A DNA stretch of 42,279 bases from a virus. How positions within the stretch are numbered: the first letter of the stretch is position 1; the number at the start of each line of letters is the position of its first letter. Location of the stretch: the IMG/VR virus record IMGVR_UViG_3300022859_000008, positions 1-42,279 of that record; one strand, 5' to 3'. The translations under genes were made by a program, and so were the position numbers. A model generated the notes under the pieces. That model worked only from the letters and a program-made list of their open reading frames with translations, was not told the origin of the DNA and made no database searches. Positions 15,442-23,274 of the stretch are shown here, in pieces.

Positions 15442-16160
15442 TGTGTGGTGGTGGCGGCGGAGGTGACCAAACGGTCACACAAAAAACAGAACTAGACCCA
15501 GCAATGCGCCGCCTTTTGTATGGCGGCACGGCGGCGAACCCTCGTGGTGGCTTTGGTAGCACCAGTCCAGCAGCTGCAGCCCCTGCGTTGACACAGCAAA
15601 ACATGGGTGGCGGCGAAGGCATGGGCGGCATGGGTGGCGGCGAAGGCATGGGCGGCATGGGCGGCGGATATGGCGGAGAACCAAGTTTCGGTGACATCGG
15701 TCCAGTCTCTGGCACTGGTGATCTTTATGCAATGGGCGGCATGGTTGCCCCGCAACAGGGGCTTGCGTCCTTGAACCAAGGTCAGATGCCCATGATGGGT
15801 GGTCAAATGCCCAACCTTTCTGATCCGATGACCGCGGCTACTCTGGCTATGGCAGTGCGCCAGCCTGAGTTGCAGTATGGATCAATCATGGCGCAACCTC
15901 AGCCCAACATGCCTGTGCAGAACCCGCGCTTGGGTTACGCCATGGGTGGATACGTTGAAGGACCTGGCACAGGGACGAGCGACGACATTGAAGCTCAGAT
16001 ATACCAGAACGGTATGCCTGTCCAAGAAGCACGGCTCTCAGACGGTGAGTTTGTCATGACGGAAAACGCAGTCAAGGGCGCTGGCAACGGCGACCGTGAA
16101 GCTGGAGCGGCGAATATGTACCGGATGATGCAGCAGTTTGAGCGTGGGGGCTACGTCTAA
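15441..16160 (+). CDS. Internal virion protein with Met/Gly repeats
   Basis: A 239-residue protein starting MCGGGGGGDQT. Residues 55-80 are perfect repeats of GGGEGMGGM, and Gln/Met/Pro-rich sequence fills the middle. The C-terminal 65 residues (GTGTSDDIEAQIYQNGMPV, LSDGEFVMTENAVKGAGNGD, ANMYRMMQQFERGG) resemble a conserved segment of phage ejection and tape-measure-type proteins. The ATG overlaps the previous stop by one base. Likely packed in the head or tail and delivered with DNA. Confidence 0.6.
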   Translation: MCGGGGGGDQTVTQKTELDPAMRRLLYGGTAANPRGGFGSTSPAAAAPALTQQNMGGGEGMGGMGGGEGMGGMGGGYGGEPSFGDIGPVSGTGDLYAMGGMVAPQQGLASLNQGQMPMMGGQMPNLSDPMTAATLAMAVRQPELQYGSIMAQPQPNMPVQNPRLGYAMGGYVEGPGTGTSDDIEAQIYQNGMPVQEARLSDGEFVMTENAVKGAGNGDREAGAANMYRMMQQFERGGYV

Positions 16161-17503
16161 TGTGCAATCAACCTGGGATGCCTATTACCAATTACCAAGA
16201 GGGTGGTGAAGTTCGCACTGGTACTATTGGTGGTCGAGACGTGGCTATCGCTCGTGCGGACGAAGACATCGCAGGCATTACGGAGCTTGCCTATGGTCTT
16301 GCTCGCGAAGGAATTCAGCTCCCGCAGCAACAGCTGGCCGGGTTTAACGCTGATCAGCGACAAGCTTTTGACTTGGCCCGTGAGGGCATTGGGTCATGGA
16401 AGAGTTACCTAGACCGAGGTGAGGGGCTCACCGAGGAAGGCGTCGTGGCACTGCAGCAGGCGCTTGGTGCCACACGTGATCTAGCAGATCAAGTCCCAGG
16501 TGTTATCGCTCCAGGGCAAGAGGCTCTTTTGAGAGCCGCTACAGGTGTGGAATCAGCTGCTGCTAAAGGTGTGTCAGAAGCCGACATCGCTGCTGCGCGT
16601 GCTCGAGCATCCACTGCTGAGGCGCAGCGTGCTTTGCAAGAGGCCTCTGCGTTTGGTTTGGAGTCGGCTCGTGCTGGTATTGCAGGCCTCGCTCCCGAAG
16701 CCGCAACAGGTTACATGAGCCAGTTCGAGGACGCTGCAGTTCAGCAGGCCTTGGCAGACGTCGCTCGTCAAGGTGAGCTACAGCAACAGAACGTGGCAGC
16801 GCAAGCTGTGCAGGCAGGAGCTTTTGGTGGATCACGCGAAGCCGTGGCGCAGCAAGAACTGGCACGCAATATCCTAGAACAACAAGGTCGCACTGCAGCC
16901 CAGATGCGCGCAGCTGGTTTCCAGAGCGCGGCTGATCGGGCCATGCAAGCGGCGCAAACAACTGGCCAGCTTGGCCAGATTGGCTCTTCAGCTGCAGCGC
17001 AGGCTGCTCAAGCTGGCGGCCAGCTTGGTCTAAGTGCCGAGCAACTGGCTCAAACGAGCGCGTTGCAAGGTGGTCAGCTGGGGATGCAAGGCGCAGAGGC
17101 GGCAGGTAACCTCGGTCTTCAATCCTCGCAACTTGGTCTGTCTGGTATTCAAGCGGGCCTCGGTGCGCAGCAGCAAGCTGCGGGCCTTGGTCAGGGGATC
17201 GCGGGCCTCGGTCAGCAAGTGGCGGGCCTCGGTCAACTGGGGCAGCAGCTCAACCTGCAGGGTATCAACACGATGTCGACGATCGGTTCGCAGCAGCAAG
17301 CTCAGGAGCAAGCAGCGCTCGACACGGCCTATCAGAACCAGTATCAACAAGCTATGCAGCCGTATCAGCAGCTGGCGTTCCTATCAGACATTACAACAGG
17401 CGCTCCGTCTGGACAGATGTCAACGGCAACGCAGCCTGGTCCGAGCATCGGCTCACAGTTGATTGGTGGTGGTCTCGCCGCGTACGGCTATCTGAACCAA
17501 TAG
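16160..17503 (+). CDS. Internal virion protein, long Ala/Gln-rich coiled region
   Basis: A 447-residue protein dominated by Ala, Gln and Gly. Helices at about residues 30-250 include the conserved GAFGGSREAVAQQELARNIL, which I recognise from podovirus internal core proteins. Residues 255-370 are Gln/Gly/Leu repeats (GQLGLQ-like, GLGQQVAGLGQ). The C-terminus has a short Gly-rich hydrophobic stretch. Likely a structural ejection protein forming an extended, multimeric assembly. Its ATG overlaps the upstream stop by one base. Confidence 0.6.
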   Translation: MCNQPGMPITNYQEGGEVRTGTIGGRDVAIARADEDIAGITELAYGLAREGIQLPQQQLAGFNADQRQAFDLAREGIGSWKSYLDRGEGLTEEGVVALQQALGATRDLADQVPGVIAPGQEALLRAATGVESAAAKGVSEADIAAARARASTAEAQRALQEASAFGLESARAGIAGLAPEAATGYMSQFEDAAVQQALADVARQGELQQQNVAAQAVQAGAFGGSREAVAQQELARNILEQQGRTAAQMRAAGFQSAADRAMQAAQTTGQLGQIGSSAAAQAAQAGGQLGLSAEQLAQTSALQGGQLGMQGAEAAGNLGLQSSQLGLSGIQAGLGAQQQAAGLGQGIAGLGQQVAGLGQLGQQLNLQGINTMSTIGSQQQAQEQAALDTAYQNQYQQAMQPYQQLAFLSDITTGAPSGQMSTATQPGPSIGSQLIGGGLAAYGYLNQ

Positions 17504-17515
17504 TAAGGAAGTCTC

Positions 17516-18946
17516 ATGGATCCCATGTCACGCAAAATGTTCAAGTCCCGAGATGCACGGAACACGCTCCGCGGCATGGGGGGCATCATGGCTTCTTCCC
17601 CTGAGCTGTCACAAACAGTGCAGCAGTTTCAGGAGGGTGGTGCGGTCCACGCACCAAGTGGCCTGCCTTATGCGGACATGAGCCGAATGCAGCTGCAGGT
17701 TCTGGCCAGCACTGGAGATGCAATAGCTCTGAACATGCTTCGTGAAGAGGTGTCCGTTGCGGCGCAACCCGACGCCTCTCCTATCCAACGCTTCCCGTCT
17801 GCCCCTGCAGACCTGCGGGACGACGCTAAGGCCGAGCGCAGTTTTGGTCGGTCTGCCTACATGAGCGGTTTGCAAACCCCTTCTGATCTCAGACCTATGT
17901 TTTCGGCGCGCGCAGAAACACCGTTGTCAGAGATGTCTCCTGAACGTCTTGAAGCAGAACGCATGGCTGCGGAGTCAGGCGGACTCAAGGAACTCGGGAC
18001 CGATACTGCTGAAGGCGTTACTGGCGCTGTGCGTGGGGCGGGTGAGTCGCTGCAGCGGGGCCTCGGCTCTGGGCTATCTAGTATGGGGATGCCAGGGGCT
18101 GGCGCTTTCTTTCTTGAAGGCGCCGAAGACACGGCGGCGATATCCGCTCGACGTGCGCAAGAGGAGCGTGGCCGAGAAGCTGCGCGAGCAGACCGAGTTG
18201 CAGAAATTGATGAAGCAGCCGGGGTGACCAGAGGTGAGCCTCTTACAGTTCCAAAAGGCGGGGCGGCCGCACTGCTTCCGCCGGCGCCAGCGGACGAAAC
18301 AGTTGAGACCACAGTGACTGAAGGCGAGACACCGGTGCTCACACCTACTGCAGACACCGGAGCAGGCACCGCGGCCCCCGAAATAGACTTCGACGCCTCC
18401 TATGCGCAGGCCAAGGAACGTCTTGGGGCGATCATGGGTGGAGAGGCTGACGACGATAAAAAGAATAAAGCCATGGCAAACCTCGCCATGATTGGTCTTG
18501 CTATTGCCTCAGGTCAAAGCCCGAATGCGCTGACCAACATTGCACAGGGCGCGCTTGCTGGTATGCAGGGCATATCCAAAGCTGAGGCTGCGGAGAAAGC
18601 GCAAGAGCGTGAGATCGAACTTGCTGCAACAAAGATGGCGGCCGATGAGGTGGACCTTAACAAGCGCCTCGCCAGTGCCGAAAAGATCGCCGCGATGCGG
18701 ACTGCAGGCGGCTCTGGCACGTTCTCTCCACAGGACCGCTTGTACAACTCCGTGTTCACTGAGATGCTGCAACAGACAGGCGATGTTGAGGAGGCCTCTG
18801 CGGCGGCCCGACAAGCCGCGCCTGGCGCCTCGCAGGCAGCGATGTCCGCAGTGGCAGGTGCTGGTCCGAGCGCAGGACAGATTGTGGAGCAAAACGGAAT
18901 ACGCTATCAAAGACAGGCGGATGGAAGCTTTAAGCAGCTAGGGTAA
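17516..18946 (+). CDS. Internal virion protein (predicted)
   Basis: A 476-residue protein. It begins MDPMSRKMFKSRDARNTLRG and has an early QFQEGGAVH motif like the two preceding proteins. Acidic and Pro-rich linkers (residues 240-300) separate it from a helical domain at about 300-390 (MANLAMIGLAIASGQSPNAL, NIAQGALAGMQGI), a pattern common in phage ejection proteins. The C-terminus is QNGIRYQRQADGSFKQLG. No peptidoglycan-cleaving motif was found. Function inferred from order and composition. Confidence 0.55.
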   Translation: MDPMSRKMFKSRDARNTLRGMGGIMASSPELSQTVQQFQEGGAVHAPSGLPYADMSRMQLQVLASTGDAIALNMLREEVSVAAQPDASPIQRFPSAPADLRDDAKAERSFGRSAYMSGLQTPSDLRPMFSARAETPLSEMSPERLEAERMAAESGGLKELGTDTAEGVTGAVRGAGESLQRGLGSGLSSMGMPGAGAFFLEGAEDTAAISARRAQEERGREAARADRVAEIDEAAGVTRGEPLTVPKGGAAALLPPAPADETVETTVTEGETPVLTPTADTGAGTAAPEIDFDASYAQAKERLGAIMGGEADDDKKNKAMANLAMIGLAIASGQSPNALTNIAQGALAGMQGISKAEAAEKAQEREIELAATKMAADEVDLNKRLASAEKIAAMRTAGGSGTFSPQDRLYNSVFTEMLQQTGDVEEASAAARQAAPGASQAAMSAVAGAGPSAGQIVEQNGIRYQRQADGSFKQLG

Positions 18947-18949
18947 CAC

Positions 18950-21900
18950 ATGGCAGAATTTGATCCAACACAACCTTTTGAGGTTGTAGAACCAGAAGCT
19001 GCCACACCAACTGGCTTTGATCCAACACAACCGTTTTCCGTCGTTGAAGACGAAGAAAGCGATCGCACGATTGCCAGCGACATTGCGCGCGGCATGGGTG
19101 CAGGGGTCGTGGGCCTTGGTCAAGGGATCGCGGAACTCGGTGCTCTCGGCATCGACGCTCTGTTTGACACCGACACGTCACAGGCTACCACGGACTTCTT
19201 CGAGGGCGCCAAGACAGGCATGGGTCTGGACCCTGAGACAACGGCAGGAAAAGCGGCAGAGGGGATCACCAACTTTGGCGTGGCCTTTATCCCTGTTGCA
19301 GGTTGGCTGGGACGCGCTGGGCAAGTTGCCAAAGGCGCACAGACAGTAGGTAAGGCTGGGCGACTCGGCCGCGCTGCGGAAGCGTTTGGTAAAAGCAAAG
19401 CAGGCAAAGCTCTTGTAGGATCTCGTGCACGCTTGGCTGGAACCACAACCCTAGCCGCTGGCGTCTCTGACCTGTTCGTCTCCCCCGAGGGCACAGGCAC
19501 AATGTCTGACGCCTTTGATGCACTCCCCGATATCCTGATTACAGAAGAAGACACTGGCCTTACAGGTCGGGACGAAGCGTTTCGTCGCCTTCGCAACAAG
19601 CTTCGTGTTGGCACAGAAGGAACAGCGTTCGGTGCGGCTTTTGAAACCCTGTTCCCAGTAGCGCGGCTCACGGCCCAAGGTATCTCACAGATACCAGGTG
19701 TGCCAGCCACAGCGCGAACCATTGTCGCGGGTATGGAAAAGCTCGGCGGGAAACTTGCGGAGATTCCCGGAGCGCAGAAATACTTTACCTCTGCAGGGCT
19801 TACGCCAGCCGACCTTCGTTTTGGCGTTGAGACAGCCGAGGGTATGACCGACACCGCGCGCGTAATGGCCGAGAAGAACCTCATCGACTTTGAGAAGTCT
19901 GCCAAGAAACTGGTCCCAGGTGTTGTGGGCCAGCTCCGAGGAGCGGGTCGCGCGGGCTACGATAAACTGTACGACGATCTATTCCTGTATCTGCAAGGCA
20001 CGGACAATGCGCTGGCCAGCTACGGCTCTGACATCACGAAGCCAGCTGCGCAAATGCGTGACCAGATCTCCCGTATGTCGCAGACCATTGCAGATGACGT
20101 GGCAGAAAGCGGCTTGGATCCTGAGTCAAAGAAGCAGATCCTCGACACGTTCCAGAACAACATGGGCGGATACGTTCGCCGCTTGTATCAGAAGTTCGAG
20201 AACCCCGACTCTTGGACCTTGGACCCTAATACGTTTACGTCACCCACATTTAAGCGCGCCACGGACGAGGTGCAGCGGGTGTTTGAAAGCATGGACCGCG
20301 CAGCGGTGAAGGCTGGTGATATCATGCAGGTGCGCGCGCCAGACGAGGTTCGCACTGCAGCGGAGCAAGAGATCAAGAGACTGCTTGGTTTGGACGCTGT
20401 TGAGACAGGACTCACGGACGATGCGTTGCTAGGGCTTCGCAGCACCGTAGCCGCTAAGGGCCAGAAGCAGATCGGCGGTAAGCCTCTGTATAGCATTGCC
20501 GAGGGTTTGTTGCAGGAGCGCAGCAAGTTGCTCAACCGAGCTCCGTCACTGCGTGAGCTCCTTGGAGAGATCAAGGATCCGCAGCAAGCCTTCCTGAAGA
20601 CGGTTGACGACATGGCTCGTTTCTCTGCAGGTAACAAGCTGTATAACCAGTCGCTCAAGCAGTACGGCAAGACAGGCACTGAAGCCCTGCAGATGATAAA
20701 CCAGAGCCAAGGCAAGGCTGTGCCGTTGATTGTCTATGGCCCAGATGCGGACCAGGTTGGGGCCGAGCTCGCGCAAACAAAAGGCTACGTGAAGCTGGGT
20801 GAACCAAACGAGAAGACTGTGTTTGGTGGGAGCTATGGCGCCCTGACAGGGTCGTATGTGGCACCAGAAATCTACGGCGCCCTCACCAGCCCGCAACAAA
20901 TGACCCAAGGGTTTTTGAACGAGGCCTTGGCGTTGTCGCTGCAGGCAAAGGGTGCAGCGCAGGCAGCCAAGACGGTATACAGCCCTCTAACTCAAGTGCG
21001 AAACTTTTTGTCTGGTACATTCCTGACCATGGCAAACGGAAACATGATGCGTGGGATGCCGTTTGGTGACTCTCTTCGGCTGACTGCTGGTAAGGCGGCG
21101 AACCTTGCGGATGACGAGTTTCGCAATTTGTTTGAGATCACTGGTAATCTCGGCCTTCGTGACCAGAACCTTACAGTTCAAGAGTTTCGCAACCTTCTGA
21201 AAGAGGGTTCTGACATGAAAGTCGCAGGCAAAACACAGGCCGGGGTAAACGCCCTCAAGGAGCGTGTGCCGTTTGCGAAGGCTTTGGAAAGTCTCTACTC
21301 GAACTCGGACACATACTGGAAGCTCGTTAACTGGAGCGCTGAAAAAGCAAAGTATACCAACGCCTTCCGAAAGGCGGGTCTCGCACCTGACGCCTTGAAC
21401 AAAATTGCAGATGACCTCGTATCATCGGGCATCGGTTCTCGGACCGGGGAACTCTCTGGAACGGCCAGCTACCTCGACACTTTGGCAGGCGACATTGTCA
21501 AGAACACACAGCCTACATACAGCCGTGTCCCTGAAGCTGTAAAAATGGTGCGCCGCATCCCTGTTGTCGGTAACTTTGTTGCGTTCCCTGCAGAGGTTAT
21601 TCGCAACACGACCAACATTATGGATCAAGGTCTGCGAGAGATGGGTTTCTCTGCCAAGAAACTGGTTGACGCTGGCACGATATCTCCTCAACAGGCGGCT
21701 CAACTTGAGAGGCAGATCCGTGCCATCGGTGCGCAGCGTATCTCTGGCTACATGGCCTCAGCTATCGCGGTGCCTGCTGGTATCCAAGCGGCCGCTACAC
21801 GCACCCTTGGATGGGACGGAGAAGACGGCCGACCGTCGATCGACGACCTGAACAAGCAAGCGGCAAACTACCTGAAAGGCCACCAGCTGGTTCCCATTTC

Positions 21901-23068
21901 TGCAGCGGGTGACCCCAATGTGGAGTACATCGACCTAAGCTATATGATGCCGTATGATTTTGCTCTGGCACCAGCTCGTGCGGCCATGCAGATCTACAGC
22001 GAGAAGGGTGAGGTCGGCGCAGGTGAAGCAGATCAGATCCGAGCAGCCACGTTTGCCGGTGTCGGCAAGCTCTTAGAGCCCTTTGCAAGCGAGAGCTTGG
22101 TGGGTGAGCGCCTTGCGGACGTAACCGTCCGTGGCGGCAAGACGCCTACTGGGGCTCCTATCTTCACAGAAAACACACCGTTTGGTGAGAAGGCTTCGAA
22201 AGCCTTTACGCACGTTGCAGGGGCGTTTATCCCTGGAGCAGCTGAACTCTTTGTTCAGGAGCGTCGTGGTCAGCTTGTTCCCGGGCGAGTCACACGTGCC
22301 GCCACGGGTATGTCAAGCGCCACTGGTCAGCCTTACGATTTGTTCGAGGAAGGCGCTGCTCTGGTAACAGGGCTACGACCAATGCAAGGACGCTTGAACG
22401 AGACCTTCAGCTTCAAAGGGTTTGAGTACAACCAAGCACGCCGAGACGCCACATCGGTGTTCAGTCAGGTTGCCAACGCAAACGACACTGATGAACAGGA
22501 TGTGCTTCAGGCGTATGAGCGTGCGAACAACCAGCTCAAACGAGGGCAGGCGCAGCTCTATGATCTTGTAGAGTCAGCCCGACGTCTCGGTATGAAGGAC
22601 TCTCAAATCCGAAAGCAGCTCATCGACGTTGCACGTCTCGGCCGGAACGAGGTCAACATGATCATGCGCGGTAAGTTCGATCCTCTTGGTATTTCAGACG
22701 ATCGAGTGAAGACTGTTCTACGGGAAGGCCGCGAACAAGCACGTACGTTAAAACGTCTGCCTGTCCGTGAGCTGAAGGCGATCGAGCGGAGTTTCCTCCG
22801 TCAGGATCTTGTTCCGCAAGACTACAACGACGAGATTGGTGCGGCGCCTGCGTTCAATCCGAACCAGCCGTTCAGTACTGTACAGGAACCTGTACAACAA
22901 AGGGCGGCTCCCGCCGCCCCTGCTATCGCTCCAGCGCCAGTGCCCGCGGTCCCACAGACTCCGCAAGCACCAGCAAGAAACGCACCTCCATCACCCGCGT
23001 TGCTGGGCGGTAATATTGTTGATCAAGCGAAGAACGCTGAAATTGCACAGAGACTCTCCGGTCAGTAA
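18950..23068 (+). CDS. Giant internal virion (DNA ejection) protein
   Basis: A 1372-residue protein, the largest in the window, last in the virion block as the T7 gp16-type ejection protein is. Two hydrophobic Gly/Ala-rich segments near the N-terminus (residues 45-70 and 95-150) could span membranes, and the middle is long alpha-helical. FDPTQPF occurs twice in the first 30 residues and FNPNQPF occurs near residue 1303, a short linear motif at both ends. The C-terminal 70 residues are Pro/Ala-rich. No lytic transglycosylase motif was recognised by eye. Its stop overlaps the end of the convergent gene on the other strand by 7 bases. Confidence 0.7.
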   Translation: MAEFDPTQPFEVVEPEAATPTGFDPTQPFSVVEDEESDRTIASDIARGMGAGVVGLGQGIAELGALGIDALFDTDTSQATTDFFEGAKTGMGLDPETTAGKAAEGITNFGVAFIPVAGWLGRAGQVAKGAQTVGKAGRLGRAAEAFGKSKAGKALVGSRARLAGTTTLAAGVSDLFVSPEGTGTMSDAFDALPDILITEEDTGLTGRDEAFRRLRNKLRVGTEGTAFGAAFETLFPVARLTAQGISQIPGVPATARTIVAGMEKLGGKLAEIPGAQKYFTSAGLTPADLRFGVETAEGMTDTARVMAEKNLIDFEKSAKKLVPGVVGQLRGAGRAGYDKLYDDLFLYLQGTDNALASYGSDITKPAAQMRDQISRMSQTIADDVAESGLDPESKKQILDTFQNNMGGYVRRLYQKFENPDSWTLDPNTFTSPTFKRATDEVQRVFESMDRAAVKAGDIMQVRAPDEVRTAAEQEIKRLLGLDAVETGLTDDALLGLRSTVAAKGQKQIGGKPLYSIAEGLLQERSKLLNRAPSLRELLGEIKDPQQAFLKTVDDMARFSAGNKLYNQSLKQYGKTGTEALQMINQSQGKAVPLIVYGPDADQVGAELAQTKGYVKLGEPNEKTVFGGSYGALTGSYVAPEIYGALTSPQQMTQGFLNEALALSLQAKGAAQAAKTVYSPLTQVRNFLSGTFLTMANGNMMRGMPFGDSLRLTAGKAANLADDEFRNLFEITGNLGLRDQNLTVQEFRNLLKEGSDMKVAGKTQAGVNALKERVPFAKALESLYSNSDTYWKLVNWSAEKAKYTNAFRKAGLAPDALNKIADDLVSSGIGSRTGELSGTASYLDTLAGDIVKNTQPTYSRVPEAVKMVRRIPVVGNFVAFPAEVIRNTTNIMDQGLREMGFSAKKLVDAGTISPQQAAQLERQIRAIGAQRISGYMASAIAVPAGIQAAATRTLGWDGEDGRPSIDDLNKQAANYLKGHQLVPISAAGDPNVEYIDLSYMMPYDFALAPARAAMQIYSEKGEVGAGEADQIRAATFAGVGKLLEPFASESLVGERLADVTVRGGKTPTGAPIFTENTPFGEKASKAFTHVAGAFIPGAAELFVQERRGQLVPGRVTRAATGMSSATGQPYDLFEEGAALVTGLRPMQGRLNETFSFKGFEYNQARRDATSVFSQVANANDTDEQDVLQAYERANNQLKRGQAQLYDLVESARRLGMKDSQIRKQLIDVARLGRNEVNMIMRGKFDPLGISDDRVKTVLREGREQARTLKRLPVRELKAIERSFLRQDLVPQDYNDEIGAAPAFNPNQPFSTVQEPVQQRAAPAAPAIAPAPVPAVPQTPQAPARNAPPSPALLGGNIVDQAKNAEIAQRLSGQ

Positions 23069-23274
23069 TCCGCCTTGAACTTTATGTCGATCCCGACGCC
23101 GCCAAACAGGATGACGGCGTCCTCTGCAACCTGGTGCATCTGTTCAAAAACTTCCTCGTCGTCCACTGCGGCGGCGAGGTTGAGAGCTGCATCGATGAGG
23201 GTCAGGAACGCCTCCACCTGATCCTCGTGCATCTGCTCAAATCCCAGTGTCTTGATGTCCGCATTAAAGCTCAT
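23062..23274 (-). CDS. Small acidic protein at the end of the replication operon
   Basis: A 70-residue acidic helical protein (EDQVEAFLTLIDAALNLAAA, FEQMHQVAEDAVILFGG). Its ATG overlaps the polymerase stop (ATGA), so it is translationally coupled to the polymerase. It has no recognisable family. The position suggests a polymerase accessory or regulator, but this is speculative. Its last 7 bases overlap the end of the plus-strand ejection gene. Confidence 0.6.
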   Translation of the reverse strand: MSFNADIKTLGFEQMHEDQVEAFLTLIDAALNLAAAVDDEEVFEQMHQVAEDAVILFGGVGIDIKFKADY

